The notes under the pieces are model-generated. The model saw only the letters and a list, made by a program, of their open reading frames with translations, searched no databases and was not told the DNA's origin. This document shows positions 14,830 to 23,770 of a DNA stretch of 44,043 bases, piece after piece. The position numbers and the translations under genes are program-made. Each line of letters starts with the position of its first letter. Position 1 is the stretch's first letter. Origin of the DNA: DATFWC01 sp045801465 (GTDB taxonomy: Bacteria; Pseudomonadota; Alphaproteobacteria; Rhizobiales; Xanthobacteraceae); assembly GCA_045801465.1 (NCBI GenBank), contig JBJMSU010000073.1, positions 1 to 44,043 of the forward strand, in the 5' to 3' direction.

Positions 14830-17800
14830 ATGCAACTCGCAGAGGGGAGGCTGGTGTTGCAGGAAATCGCATCCACGTCCGCTACGAAGTCGCGCGCCCG
14901 CGCCAGCGGCCGGCTTGCGGCCGAACTGGTGCTGGTCGCCGCGGCTTATTTCCTCCTGGCGAAAGCCGGTCAGTTTCTCACCGCCTATGCCGGCGGCACG
15001 CCCATCTGGCCGGCAGCTGGCGTCGGGCTGGCCGCTGTTCTCCTGTGCGGCCTACGCGTTTGGCCCGCGATCTTCCTCGCCGCCTTCGCCGCCGTTTTCA
15101 CCAGCGAGGTGGCCAACTCGACGCTCACTGCCGCGATACTGTCGTCGTCAGGGGTCGCGCTGGGATATGCGGTCGAGGCCGCGGTGGGCTTCTACCTGAC
15201 GACGTTATGGTCGGGCGGCGATAGGACCTTCGATACGCCTGCGGGCGTGCTGAAATTCGCAGCAATCGGTCTCTTCCCGAGCACGATGACGGGTGCCGCC
15301 ATTGCGGCGGCCAGCTTGAGCATCGTCGGATATGTGGATTGGAGCGAGTTCGTCTCGCGTTGGCTGACCTGGTGGCTTGGCGATGCGGTGGGAGCGCTGG
15401 TGGTCACGCCATTCATCGTCCTGTGGGTGCGGTACAGTCGCAATATTAGCGCACGCGATCTCGCGCAGGCAGCCGCCGTCCTGCTGGTGACCGGCGGCTT
15501 GGCCTACGGTGTCTTCGGCCCGCTGCTTGCCGCTAATTTGCGAAGCGCTGCCGCCTTTCTCCTGGTGCTGCCGCTGTTATGGGGCACGTTGCGGTCGAAC
15601 CCACAGACCACGGCGAGTGCCGCGCTCGTCCTTGCCGGCGTCGCAATCTGGGGTGCCGCGGCCGATCCGCATTCGCCTTTCGCCATCGGGTCCGACGGGT
15701 CGTTCCTGCTTCTGGTCCTGTTTACGATCAGCACGGCGGTGGCAAGCCTCGCGCTGAACACCGAGATCACGCGGCTTAAGCGCAGCGAGACGCGCCTCAG
15801 TCGGGACGAACAGGATCTGCGCACGCTGTTCAGCGAGGCGGCCACGGGATTGGCGGAGATCGACAGTGCAGGACGTTTCCAGCGCGTCAACCGTCGCTTC
15901 GGCGAGATCGTCCACCGGTCCTGCGACGAATTAAAGGATTTGCGAATCCGGGACATGGTCGATCCGGCCGACGCCACTCCGTTGGACGATCGGATGCAGG
16001 ACGTCGTCGAGACGCGCGAGGGCTTCGTCGTCGAGAATCGCTGGCTGCTGCCAGACGGGTCGCGCATCTGGGTGAAGTGCAGCTTTTCGCCCGTCCTGGA
16101 TTCCGGCGGCAAAGCGCGGCTCGTGGCCGTCCTCGACGATGTGACTGCGCGCCACCAGACCGACGAGGATCTGCAGCGCATTTTCGGCGAGCTCGAGAAG
16201 CTCGCGCACCAGCGAACGGCGGCGCTCGAGGACTCCAATCAGGCTCTGCATGCCGAGGTTGCGCAAAGGAAGCGGGTGGAGGAAGCGCTCAAGCAAGACA
16301 TCGCCCAGCGCCGAAAGGCGGAAGAGGGCCGCCGGGAAAGCCAGCGGCGCTTTCGCCTGTTCATGGACGCAGTCACCGACTACGCGCTTTGCATGCTCGA
16401 CCTCGATGGCAACATCACCAGCTGGAACACCGGCGCGCAGCGGATTCATCAGTATGGGGCGGACGAGATCATCGGCAGGCATTTCAGCCAGTTCTACAGC
16501 GAAGAGGAGCAGCAGCGCGGCGAGCCGGCGCGGGCCCTTAAGATCGCCGCCTATGAGGGCAAGCACATTGCCGAAGGCTGGCGCATGCGCCGCGACGGCA
16601 GTCTGTTCTGGGCCAGCGTCGTGATCGAAGCCGTCCGCGACGAGAATGGCGTGCTGGTCGGGTTTGCGGAGATCACGCGTGACATCACGGAGAAGGTCCA
16701 GGCGGAAGCTGCGCTGCAGCGCGCCAAGGAGCAGCTTGCCCAATCGCAGAAGATGGAGGCCCTTGGACAATTGACCGGGAGCATCGCCCACGATTTCAAC
16801 AATCTCCTGACGATTGTCAGCGGGCACGCGCAGCTGCTGCGGCGGCGCCTATCCGATCCCAAGCAGTTGAAGGCGATCGATGCGCTGCAGTCTGCGGCCA
16901 GCCGGGGCGAGAGCCTAACCCGCCAGCTGCTGGCGTTCTCGCGGCGGCAGCCGCTGAGCCCGATCGTGGTCGATTTGCGCGAGCGCATCGAATCCGTCCA
17001 CGCCATGCTGCTAGGCTCGTTGCGCGGGAATATCGAGCTCGTGTGCAATGTGCCCGCCGATCTCTGGCCGGTCGAGATCGATATTGCTGAGTTCGAGTTG
17101 GCTTTAGTAAACATCGCAGTCAATGCGCGCGACGCGATGCCGGGCGGAGGCACGATCACGATATCGGCGCGCAACGCAAGCCTGGGACCGCGCGACAAGG
17201 TCGATCAGCTCGAAGGCGAGTTTCTTGCGCTGAGCGTGAAGGACACAGGGGTGGGCATCGCGCCCGACATCCTGCCGCGCGTTTTCGAGCCGTTCTTCAC
17301 AACGAAGGGCGTGGGCAAGGGCACCGGTCTCGGCCTGTCGCAAGTCTACGCCTTTGCCCATCAATCCGGGGGCGGTGTCCATGCGACCAGCACGGTTGGC
17401 AGCGGGACGACGATTACGATCTATTTTCCCCGCTCCCACGCGCAGGTCGCGCGAACCGCCAGAATTGCCGATGAGCCTTCGATGGCGCCGGGCGAGGGCG
17501 TGGTGCTCATCGTCGAGGACAATCCCGAGGTGGCGGAGGTCACCGCATCTATGGTGCAACAGCTCGGCTACCAGGCCGTGCGGGCAGAGAATGCCGCCGA
17601 CGCACTGAGCACGTTGCAAAGAGATGCAAACATCAAGCTCGTCTTCAGCGACATCGTGATGCCGGGGGCCATGAACGGCATCGCGCTGGCCCAGGTGATC
17701 TCCAAGCGTTACGCCGGCCTGTCGGTCGTTCTCACCAGCGGCTACGCCGACATGGTGCAGACGGCCGAGCCGCAGTTCGTGGTGCTGCGTAAGCCGTTCC

Positions 17801-17910
17801 AGCTTTCCGCCCTCGAGAAGGCGTTTCGCGAAGCGCTGGAAAGTCAGGAGCGGGAACACCGGGGAGGACGAGTGCTGTCATTCTCGAAGCCGCACGGCGT
17901 TGCCGGATAG
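14830..17910 (+). CDS. MASE1-PAS-PAS hybrid sensor histidine kinase with receiver
   Basis: A 1026-residue hybrid two-component sensor. Domains in order: a MASE1-type integral-membrane sensor (about 25-310) with GTPIWPAAGVGLAAVLL and WLGDAVGALVVTPF; a first PAS (about 330-435, RTLFSEAATGLAEIDSAGRF); a coiled coil with GELEKLAHQRTAALE; a second PAS (about 510-630, DAVTDYALCMLDLDGNITSW) with a PAC tail; HisKA with QLTGSIAHDFNNLLT (phospho-acceptor His654); HATPase with NIAVNARDAMPGGG, DTGVGI and GKGTGLGLSQ; and a C-terminal receiver with VEDNPEVAEV and SDIVMPG (Asp941). AGGAA precedes ATG 14830. No separate regulator is adjacent, so phosphorelay through His654 and Asp941 to an unlinked partner is likely. 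The signal is unknown. Confidence 0.93.
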   Translation: MQLAEGRLVLQEIASTSATKSRARASGRLAAELVLVAAAYFLLAKAGQFLTAYAGGTPIWPAAGVGLAAVLLCGLRVWPAIFLAAFAAVFTSEVANSTLTAAILSSSGVALGYAVEAAVGFYLTTLWSGGDRTFDTPAGVLKFAAIGLFPSTMTGAAIAAASLSIVGYVDWSEFVSRWLTWWLGDAVGALVVTPFIVLWVRYSRNISARDLAQAAAVLLVTGGLAYGVFGPLLAANLRSAAAFLLVLPLLWGTLRSNPQTTASAALVLAGVAIWGAAADPHSPFAIGSDGSFLLLVLFTISTAVASLALNTEITRLKRSETRLSRDEQDLRTLFSEAATGLAEIDSAGRFQRVNRRFGEIVHRSCDELKDLRIRDMVDPADATPLDDRMQDVVETREGFVVENRWLLPDGSRIWVKCSFSPVLDSGGKARLVAVLDDVTARHQTDEDLQRIFGELEKLAHQRTAALEDSNQALHAEVAQRKRVEEALKQDIAQRRKAEEGRRESQRRFRLFMDAVTDYALCMLDLDGNITSWNTGAQRIHQYGADEIIGRHFSQFYSEEEQQRGEPARALKIAAYEGKHIAEGWRMRRDGSLFWASVVIEAVRDENGVLVGFAEITRDITEKVQAEAALQRAKEQLAQSQKMEALGQLTGSIAHDFNNLLTIVSGHAQLLRRRLSDPKQLKAIDALQSAASRGESLTRQLLAFSRRQPLSPIVVDLRERIESVHAMLLGSLRGNIELVCNVPADLWPVEIDIAEFELALVNIAVNARDAMPGGGTITISARNASLGPRDKVDQLEGEFLALSVKDTGVGIAPDILPRVFEPFFTTKGVGKGTGLGLSQVYAFAHQSGGGVHATSTVGSGTTITIYFPRSHAQVARTARIADEPSMAPGEGVVLIVEDNPEVAEVTASMVQQLGYQAVRAENAADALSTLQRDANIKLVFSDIVMPGAMNGIALAQVISKRYAGLSVVLTSGYADMVQTAEPQFVVLRKPFQLSALEKAFREALESQEREHRGGRVLSFSKPHGVAG

Positions 17911-18027
17911 GTGGCCCGCTCACGCCACGCGATGGAAGCGTTAGCGGTGCTCTCCGCTGGTAGCAGATTGGTTTTCTGTTTTCGGACGTACGGCGATCTT
18001 CAACGGCATCGGGTCTTTTCGCTACGC

Positions 18028-18046
18028 GGCGGAGGCGGCCTCCGCC
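18028..18046 (+). terminator. Hairpin after the hybrid kinase
   Basis: GGCGGAGG-CGG-CCTCCGCC is a perfect 8-bp stem with a 3-nt loop, 118 bp after the kinase stop codon. The first T-rich run (ATTTTTC) begins about 13 nt later. It may be the kinase terminator or a stray palindrome. Confidence 0.4.
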
Positions 18047-18114
18047 GGTCTTCCGAGGCATTTTTCGCCTGGAGGCGCGATGATCTGCTCTCAGCCGCGC
18101 CGGCCTAGATCTCG

Positions 18115-18260
18115 TCAGTGATCTTGCTTATGCCCGATCACCGCCAAGTAACCGGCCTCGAGCGGCAGCAGCTGCATTTCGATGAAACCTGCCTCTTTCA
18201 TCCAGCTGCGGCACTCATTTCGAAGTCCGCCGGCGTCGCCATCATGACTGCATGATGTGA
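18115..18260 (-). pseudogene. C-terminal remnant of a SAM-dependent methyltransferase
   Basis: The minus frame ending at 18115 reads ECRSWMKEAGFIEMQLLPLE followed by AGYLAVIGHK. This resembles the final strand-helix-strand of class I methyltransferases (WM.EAGF.....VIG.K). Upstream the frame changes and similarity stops; no SAM-binding motif I is found. The assignment rests on a short pattern. Confidence 0.4.
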
Positions 18261-18415
18261 AGGAGATCGCGGTCTCCTCGCGGACGAGCCGCTGGCCGGG
18301 TACCGAGCGGCCGGCGCGCCAGGCGGTATGCGGCAGACGCGCGACCGAGGTCGGCCCGTTCGCCACGTTGATCTCGGCAACGGCCATGACGCGCGCCTGA
18401 TCCGTTCACAACGGC

Positions 18416-18580
18416 ATGATTTCCGGGCTTGCTCCGCGGGAACTTGGCGATCGTCTCCGGGCGGCCACCAGCGCCAGCGGTGTATGGGTCATCCAGTCGG
18501 ACAGAAACGTCCTGGAACTGGGGAGCTCTGAACACTTCGAGGACTTGCAGGTCGCGCAGGCCGCCTTTGGGGCGAAGTGA
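18416..18580 (+). CDS. Short hypothetical ORF
   Basis: A 54-codon frame, MISGLAPRELGDRLRAATSA to QAAFGAK-stop, with a balanced amino-acid composition and GC-rich third positions. A stop lies six codons upstream, and there is no clear ribosome binding site. It could be a small gene, the end of a decayed one, or chance. It lies 88 bp before the TIR gene. Confidence 0.3.
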   Translation: MISGLAPRELGDRLRAATSASGVWVIQSDRNVLELGSSEHFEDLQVAQAAFGAK

Positions 18581-18668
18581 CAAGGTCGCGTCAACCGCTA
18601 GACTGTGCGCCGCCAACGGACGTGCCCGCGCTTGCCACGCCGAGCTGCTTTCTCGGTGAAAGACCGTA

Positions 18669-19556
18669 ATGGACACGATTCAAGAGCTCATGGCCGAGCT
18701 CGACGGGGCCGACGAGGCAACCGTCAAGCGCATCGCGTGGGAGAAGGGATCGCTGCCGGTGCGGCTGGCGATGCTCGGCCTGGCGGCGATCCACAAGGGA
18801 CGAAGTGCTCTGTGGTACGGCTATCCGCCCGGCGTGTTCATCTCCTACAAATGGGCCGGCGAGCCCATGAAAGCGCTCGTGCTCGCGCTCGCCGGACACC
18901 TGCGGGGCCTCGGCTATCGCGCGTTCCTCGATGCCGAGAATCTCGATGACCAAGCCGACGCCTATTTCCAGATCCCGCAGTTCATCGTCTCATTGCAGCA
19001 TTGCACGTACTACCTGCTCCTGCTCACCGAGCTCTCCGCCGATTTCATCACCGGCCGCAAGCACAAGACGAGCTGGATCCACGACGAGTATCAGCACGCG
19101 CTCCGTCTCGTGAACCAGGGGCGGCTCGTGCTCATCCCGGTGCTCCTCGAGCCCGGAGGAACGACCGACTTTTTTGGTCGCGACAATGTTGTCGATGTGA
19201 CCGCCGACCAACGGGACTTCCGCAAGATCGACGGCATCCTGCCGCCCGACCCGGTCACCCTGGCCGAGCGCGACATCGAGGAGCTGTCACGCTCGGTCGA
19301 CGAGTTCGATCGCGTGTTCCTGCGGCAGCAGTGGGACGACGCAAACGAAGTTCTATTGCGCAGCGCCCGCGTCGGTGAAGCCTTCGATCACCGATTCCGC
19401 CGCATGCTCCACGCGATCTACACCGCCGACCAAGCGGCCCTCGAGGCGATCCTGCCAGGGCTCCACGCCAACTATGGCGAGCAGATCGTGCACCACCTGT
19501 ATTCGGGCTACTGCAAGGAGCATCAGATCCCGAACCGGATGTCACGCGCACGATGA
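18669..19556 (+). CDS. Stand-alone TIR-domain protein
   Basis: A 295-residue protein with a central TIR domain (about residues 55-175). The first strand and loop are VFISYKWAGE. Next come a helix and strand (LGYRAFLDAENLDD), a helix with the small-residue pattern (FIVSLQHCTYYLLLLT), and SWIHDEYQHAL, where Glu140 is in the place of the catalytic glutamate of NAD-cleaving TIR domains. Residues 1-50 are helical, and 190-295 form an alpha-helical region I cannot assign. There is no signal peptide or TM segment. Bacterial TIR proteins act as NADases in immunity or as scaffolds. No adjacent partner (Thoeris ThsA, Argonaute, STING-like, CBASS) is visible, so a defence role is an inference. The start ATG 18669 has only a weak upstream purine stretch. 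Confidence 0.8.
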   Translation: MDTIQELMAELDGADEATVKRIAWEKGSLPVRLAMLGLAAIHKGRSALWYGYPPGVFISYKWAGEPMKALVLALAGHLRGLGYRAFLDAENLDDQADAYFQIPQFIVSLQHCTYYLLLLTELSADFITGRKHKTSWIHDEYQHALRLVNQGRLVLIPVLLEPGGTTDFFGRDNVVDVTADQRDFRKIDGILPPDPVTLAERDIEELSRSVDEFDRVFLRQQWDDANEVLLRSARVGEAFDHRFRRMLHAIYTADQAALEAILPGLHANYGEQIVHHLYSGYCKEHQIPNRMSRAR

Positions 19557-19629
19557 CTCGGGTGCGCCTATTTCCATTCGACGGCTGGCCGACCCCGCCT
19601 TGGACACCGATGGACCGGCCTCGGCTCCC

Positions 19630-20625
19630 TCACTGCGCCTTCAACTTCAGCAGCCTATCGGCATTGCCGTGCGTGAGCTTGATCATGTCGGACGGGGCAA
19701 GTGACACGCCCTGGAGGAAGTCGCGTCCCCGCGAATTGGGCGCGTATGGGTAGTCGACCGAGAACATGATGCGGTCGATGCCGAAGGTCTGAAGCGCCGC
19801 GAGAAACGGCGGCTGGTTGAAGACGCCGCTGGTGGTGAGCCAGACCTGGTCGAGGATGGCTTGGCTGACGGGTCGCTTCAGGTAATCGGTATCGACTGCC
19901 GTGACCTCGTCGATGCGCGCCAGCATCACGGGGAGCATTTCCCCCATATGGCCGATGATCAGCCGCAGGCGCGGGTGGCGGTCGAGCGCCCCGGCGAGCA
20001 CCATCCGCAACACATGGATCGCCGTCTCCGAGTGCCAGCCCCAGCCGGCAGCCTCGAGCACGCGGCTCGCACCCGGGTCCAGACCGGCGTAATAGGCCTG
20101 CCGCACCGGCTCGGGCGCAAGGTGCGGGTGGATGTAGATCGGCACGTCGAGCTCCACCGCCGCCGCGAGGAGCGCGTCGTAGCTCGGGTGATCGAGAAAG
20201 CGGCTCTCGGTGATGCCGTTGATGAGCGCACCCACGAACCGCAGGTCCTTGACGGCGCGCCTGAGCTCGTCGGGACAAGCATCGGGACTCTGCATCGGCA
20301 GCACGGCGAAGCCGGCGAACCGGTCGGGGTGGCGGGCGACCGCTGCCGCCAGATGATCGTTCATCTCGCGCGCCAGCGCGACACCGTCCGCGCCAGGGAC
20401 GAGATCAGGGCCGGGACCGGTATTCGAAAGCACCTGCACGGTGATGCCGGCATCGTCCATCGACCTGATGCGCTGCTCGCCGATGTCGGGCAGGAGTTCG
20501 AGCGGATTGGGGCCGTTCGCGGGGGCCTTTCTCGGCCGGTAGCCGCGGCGGCTGATGGCACCTGGATCGATGCGGCGAACCAGAGCCGGAACCGTAAAAT
20601 GTTCTTCGAGCGCGACGACACGCAT
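19630..20625 (-). CDS. Amidohydrolase-2 family metal-dependent (de)carboxylase/hydrolase
   Basis: A 331-residue TIM-barrel enzyme of the ACMSD / gamma-resorcylate decarboxylase group. Metal-binding features are seen: VVALEEHF at the N terminus, IYIHPHLAPEP in mid-barrel, LIIGHMGEMLPVMLARID, and FSVDYPYAPN with the catalytic Asp near the C terminus. The family usually decarboxylates aromatic acids or opens lactones; the substrate cannot be named. I chose ATG 20625, with GGAGG about 10 bp upstream, over an extended start at 20709 that would add non-family residues. It is convergent with the TIR gene and follows vapC on the other side with 111 bp between them. Confidence 0.87.
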   Translation of the reverse strand: MRVVALEEHFTVPALVRRIDPGAISRRGYRPRKAPANGPNPLELLPDIGEQRIRSMDDAGITVQVLSNTGPGPDLVPGADGVALAREMNDHLAAAVARHPDRFAGFAVLPMQSPDACPDELRRAVKDLRFVGALINGITESRFLDHPSYDALLAAAVELDVPIYIHPHLAPEPVRQAYYAGLDPGASRVLEAAGWGWHSETAIHVLRMVLAGALDRHPRLRLIIGHMGEMLPVMLARIDEVTAVDTDYLKRPVSQAILDQVWLTTSGVFNQPPFLAALQTFGIDRIMFSVDYPYAPNSRGRDFLQGVSLAPSDMIKLTHGNADRLLKLKAQ

Positions 20626-20736
20626 CAGGTGTTTTCCTCCGTTCACTCTGTCAGATCGTTGCTTCATCCCAGCCGTCTGGTCGTCGATGTGCTTCGCCGG
20701 ACCTCCCAAAGGATCGGCGCGACCGCGACGTACTGC

Positions 20737-21150
20737 TCAGGGTGACATGGCCCAATCCTCGAACTTCAGACCGGGCACACGGGCGAATTCACGCTCGTTT
20801 GCGGTGACAAGAAGTGCGTGGCGCCGGCGTGCCTGAGCGGCGACAAGAACGTCGTAGGGGCCGATCGGCGTCCCCGCTCGCTCCAAACTCGCGCGGATGC
20901 TGCCTGCCTCCTCGGCGTCCCCCGACTCAAAAGGCAGAATGGCGATGGGACCCGCCAGGAAATCGGCAACGCGTTGTGCGTTGCGCTCAGGCCGCGCACT
21001 CTTTGCGACACCATACCAAAGCTCAAACAAGACGATCGACGACATGGTGAGGGTGAGCCCCTGTCCGACCGCTGCCTCCATCCGGGTGCGGACGGGTGAG
21101 GTCCGCGTGTTGAGCAGGACGATGACCACGTTGGTATCGAGGCAGATCAT
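20737..21150 (-). CDS. vapC: VapC-type PIN-domain toxin
   Basis: A PIN-domain endoribonuclease, the toxin of a type II toxin-antitoxin pair, 137 residues. Acidic metal-binding residues are present: Asp5 in CLDTNVV, Glu43 in LFELWYG and Asp100 in GPYDVLVAAQA. The C-terminal block LLVTANEREFARVPGLKFEDW is typical of plasmid-type VapC. It probably cleaves initiator tRNA or another RNA when free of antitoxin. Its ATG at 21150 lies 3 bp after the vapB stop, so the pair is co-translated. It appears intact. Confidence 0.92.
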   Translation of the reverse strand: MICLDTNVVIVLLNTRTSPVRTRMEAAVGQGLTLTMSSIVLFELWYGVAKSARPERNAQRVADFLAGPIAILPFESGDAEEAGSIRASLERAGTPIGPYDVLVAAQARRRHALLVTANEREFARVPGLKFEDWAMSP

Positions 21151-21153
21151 TCG

Positions 21154-21408
21154 TCAAAAAATCTTGCGGGGAGGCGGCATGGCGGGCTGCTGCCGTCCAT
21201 CATCCATGAATGGCTCGTGGAGGTATTCGTCGATCTTAGCGAACCAGGCTTTGATGTCGAAGGGTACGTCGATCGGTTCCAACAGCACGCCTCGCCCAAT
21301 TCGGCGTACCCGCACTTCCGTGCCGGGCATGCGGAATTCTTTCGGCAAGCGCACCGCTTGACTGCGGCCATGCTTGAAAAGCTTGGCGGTTCCGGTGTCA
21401 GACGTCAT
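21154..21408 (-). CDS. vapB: VapB-type antitoxin (AbrB/SpoVT fold)
   Basis: An 84-residue antitoxin. The N terminus folds as a swapped-hairpin AbrB/MazE-type DNA-binding domain (TAKLFKHGRSQAVRLPKEFR, then EVRVRRIGRGVLLEP). The C-terminal tail (FAKIDEYLHEPFMDD) should bind and block VapC. ATG 21408 is chosen; the frame is open to 21471. Antitoxins of this type autorepress their own promoter, which would lie around 21410-21480. Confidence 0.88.
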   Translation of the reverse strand: MTSDTGTAKLFKHGRSQAVRLPKEFRMPGTEVRVRRIGRGVLLEPIDVPFDIKAWFAKIDEYLHEPFMDDGRQQPAMPPPRKIF

Positions 21409-21506
21409 GACAGGCCCAGGTGATAGATACCAGCGATAGATATCATCAACTAGGCTGGTCCGCAACCCCAAAGGCCAAGCCGGGATGATGCGTCACGGCC
21501 GCCCCG

Positions 21507-23636
21507 TCAGTCCCCGGCGCACAGCCGTTCTGCCATCCGTCGCGCAACCGGATCGTGCGGACGCTCGGCCGCGAGCTCCACGTAGAGGGCGACGGCACGC
21601 TCACAGTCGACGTCGATCAGACCGCACGCCGCCAGATAGCGCTCGCGCCAGGACGCCGAAACATCTTCCGGCCAGGGTTCGAACACCGCGAGCGCTCCTT
21701 CGCGCCCGCGCACCGTGATCGTGCCGAGCGGCCGCAGCAGCGCCGGATCGCAGCGTTCCGCCGCCGTCGGGCCGACGCAGATGGTCGAGCCGAGCTCCTT
21801 GTTGGCCGCTTCCAGCCGCGCCGTGACGTTTACGGCGTCGCCATGAGCCGTGTAGTCGAGCTTGGCCTTGATGCCCACATCGCCCACCACGGCCGATCCG
21901 GTCTCGACCCCGACCCGGGTGCGGCCGAACCGCAGCGCCGCGGGCTCTGCCCCGGCGCGATACGCGGTCGACCATTTGCGGATGGCGACCGCGCAGGCCA
22001 CCGCGCGGCGTGCATGCTCGTCGAGATCCACCGGCACGTTGAACAGCGCGTGGACGCCGTCGCCGACGATCTTGTCCACCATGCCGCCGTGCTCGATGAC
22101 GATCGTGGCGAGGCCTTCGAAGTAGCTGTCGAGCACGGCCACGAGACGCTCGGGATCGGCGTACTGGGTCATGGTCGTGAAGCCTTCGACATCGGTGAAC
22201 AGCGAGGTGACTTCGCGCCGTTCGCCGCCGAGCTTCACGAGGGAAGGATTTTGCACGATCCGACTCACGACCGCCGGCGCCAGATGCTGCTCGAAGCGTC
22301 GCCGCACGAGCGCCTCGCGTCGGCGCGTCTGTGAATATGAAACGCCCGAGGTGACGACGAATGCGAAGGCAGCGAAGAACGACGGCGTCAGCGGATCGAG
22401 CAGCCGATCGGCCACGACCAGGAGCACCAGGGCTGCGGCCCACACCAGCCAGACCGCGAACACCGTGAGCATGACGCCGACGACGGGCGACAACGCGGCT
22501 CCGGCCGCGACGGCGAGGATCGCAAACAGGCAGCTCAGCGACCATTCGACGACCGTGGCCGAGTCGAAAGATCGCGGCACGCGGCGTGCCAATATCTGGG
22601 CGATCGCGTCGGCCTGGATTTGGACGGACGGCGTCAGCGGATCCGTTACGGTCTGACGCAATCCCCCGAGCTCCGGGGCCGAGCCGCCGATCACCGCGAT
22701 AGCACCTGCCACTCGACTCGAAGGCACCTTGCCTTGGAGCATATCGACAGCCGAGATCGTGCGCGCGGAATGGACGCGCGGGCGCCCGGGCAGCAGGCGC
22801 AACAATGCGTCCGATGGCAATGCGATCGAGAGGTCGCCGGCGGCGAGCGTTCGTGACTCGGGCTGGACCACATAGGCCGATGCGCGGCGCGCAAGCCGCA
22901 CGGCCTCCAATGCCAGCCCCGGAAGGATCGCATCCGCCGCCCCCACCAGCAGCGGCACGCGACGGACCGTGCCGTCGGCTTCACCGGGCAGCGACATCGT
23001 TCCAATTCCATCGGCGGCGGCGAGAAGCGAAGGCGGCGGTGCCAACGCTCCGGCGGCACGCCACAATTGCCGGATCGGCAGCGGTCCCGTGGTGACGATC
23101 GGCGCGCCCGGCAGCGATTGCGATTGATCCGGATCGAGCAGGAAACCCAGTACGGCGGGAGCGGGCGCCAAGGCATCGGCGAGGCGCTTGTCGCCGTCGG
23201 CGAGATCATCGGCCAGCGCCACGATGTCGGGCCGAGCGATCTGGTGCCCGAGCCGCCGCGCCAGCGCTGCGGGAGAACGGGTGTCCGCCTCGTGAAACAA
23301 GATGTCCAGCGCGAGCGCCGCCGGTTGCGCGGCCGCGACGGCGTCGACGAGTTTCGCCACCGTCTCGCGCGGCCATGGCCATGCGCCGACCGCCTCGATC
23401 GAGCGACGGTCGATGTCGATGACGACGATGCGGGTGGTCTCGCCTTTGGTCCGGTGCAGATGCCGATCCGCCGCGAGCACGACGTCGAAAGCATTGTCGC
23501 GGAGAAGCTCCCGCCATTCCGACGGCGCGCCGAGGATTGCCGCCAATATTACGGCGAACGTCGCGATTCCGGCGATGGCCGGCGCGCGGCGCGTCACGAG
23601 CCCGCTAGTGCCCCGCTTCCGAAGTTCGTGAAACAT
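21507..23636 (-). CDS. CHASE2-domain class III adenylate/guanylate cyclase
   Basis: A 709-residue membrane-bound nucleotide cyclase. A TM helix (IAGIATFAVILAAILGA) is followed by a periplasmic CHASE2 sensor (about 45-350, TTRIVVIDIDRRSIEAVGAW; AALALDILFHEAD). Three TM helices (about 370-440) lead to the catalytic domain (about 465-650). Metal Asp residues are present: Asp482 in LFTDVEGF and Asp526 in KIVGDGVHALF. The second half of the active site is LDYTAHGDAVNVTARLE. The conserved Lys and Asp suggest ATP as substrate, so it probably makes cAMP. It is the third gene after a FecR-like protein and a Crp/Fnr regulator, a likely cAMP circuit. ATG 23636 is preceded by AGAGGTG. Both the start codon and this ribosome site fall in the loop of a long palindrome, which is unusual. 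A longer frame to 23723 exists but reads through repeat sequence. Confidence 0.92.
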   Translation of the reverse strand: MFHELRKRGTSGLVTRRAPAIAGIATFAVILAAILGAPSEWRELLRDNAFDVVLAADRHLHRTKGETTRIVVIDIDRRSIEAVGAWPWPRETVAKLVDAVAAAQPAALALDILFHEADTRSPAALARRLGHQIARPDIVALADDLADGDKRLADALAPAPAVLGFLLDPDQSQSLPGAPIVTTGPLPIRQLWRAAGALAPPPSLLAAADGIGTMSLPGEADGTVRRVPLLVGAADAILPGLALEAVRLARRASAYVVQPESRTLAAGDLSIALPSDALLRLLPGRPRVHSARTISAVDMLQGKVPSSRVAGAIAVIGGSAPELGGLRQTVTDPLTPSVQIQADAIAQILARRVPRSFDSATVVEWSLSCLFAILAVAAGAALSPVVGVMLTVFAVWLVWAAALVLLVVADRLLDPLTPSFFAAFAFVVTSGVSYSQTRRREALVRRRFEQHLAPAVVSRIVQNPSLVKLGGERREVTSLFTDVEGFTTMTQYADPERLVAVLDSYFEGLATIVIEHGGMVDKIVGDGVHALFNVPVDLDEHARRAVACAVAIRKWSTAYRAGAEPAALRFGRTRVGVETGSAVVGDVGIKAKLDYTAHGDAVNVTARLEAANKELGSTICVGPTAAERCDPALLRPLGTITVRGREGALAVFEPWPEDVSASWRERYLAACGLIDVDCERAVALYVELAAERPHDPVARRMAERLCAGD

Positions 23637-23770
23637 GGCAGCACCTCTGACACGAACTTCGGAAGCAAAGGGGCACTGGAAAGTATTATGATTGTAGTGC
23701 CGCTTGTCGATTTGAAGTTCCAATACGAGTTTGCGGCAGTCGCTGTAGGAACTTCAAATCGGCGGCACTA
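23607..23770 (-). repeat. Double-hairpin palindromic element, copy 1
   Basis: Hairpin 1: arms 23607-23630 and 23651-23677, containing GCTTCCGAAGTTCGTG and its complement plus AGTGCCCC/GGGGCACT, with a 20-nt loop. Hairpin 2: arms 23695-23702 + 23708-23721 and 23748-23761 + 23763-23770, containing CGATTTGAAGTTCC and its complement plus TAGTGCCG/CGGCACTA. On the minus strand the loop of hairpin 1 holds the cyclase ribosome binding site and ATG. The far arm of hairpin 2 contains the stop codon of the crp-like gene. A second copy lies at 40829-40990 in the same orientation. It may be a miniature transposable element or a conserved RNA structure. Confidence 0.9.

Noticed and set aside
18669..19556. 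Thoeris or TIR-STING/CBASS system
   Set aside because: None of the required partner genes (SIR2-SLOG, cyclase-associated effector, Argonaute) is next to the TIR gene.
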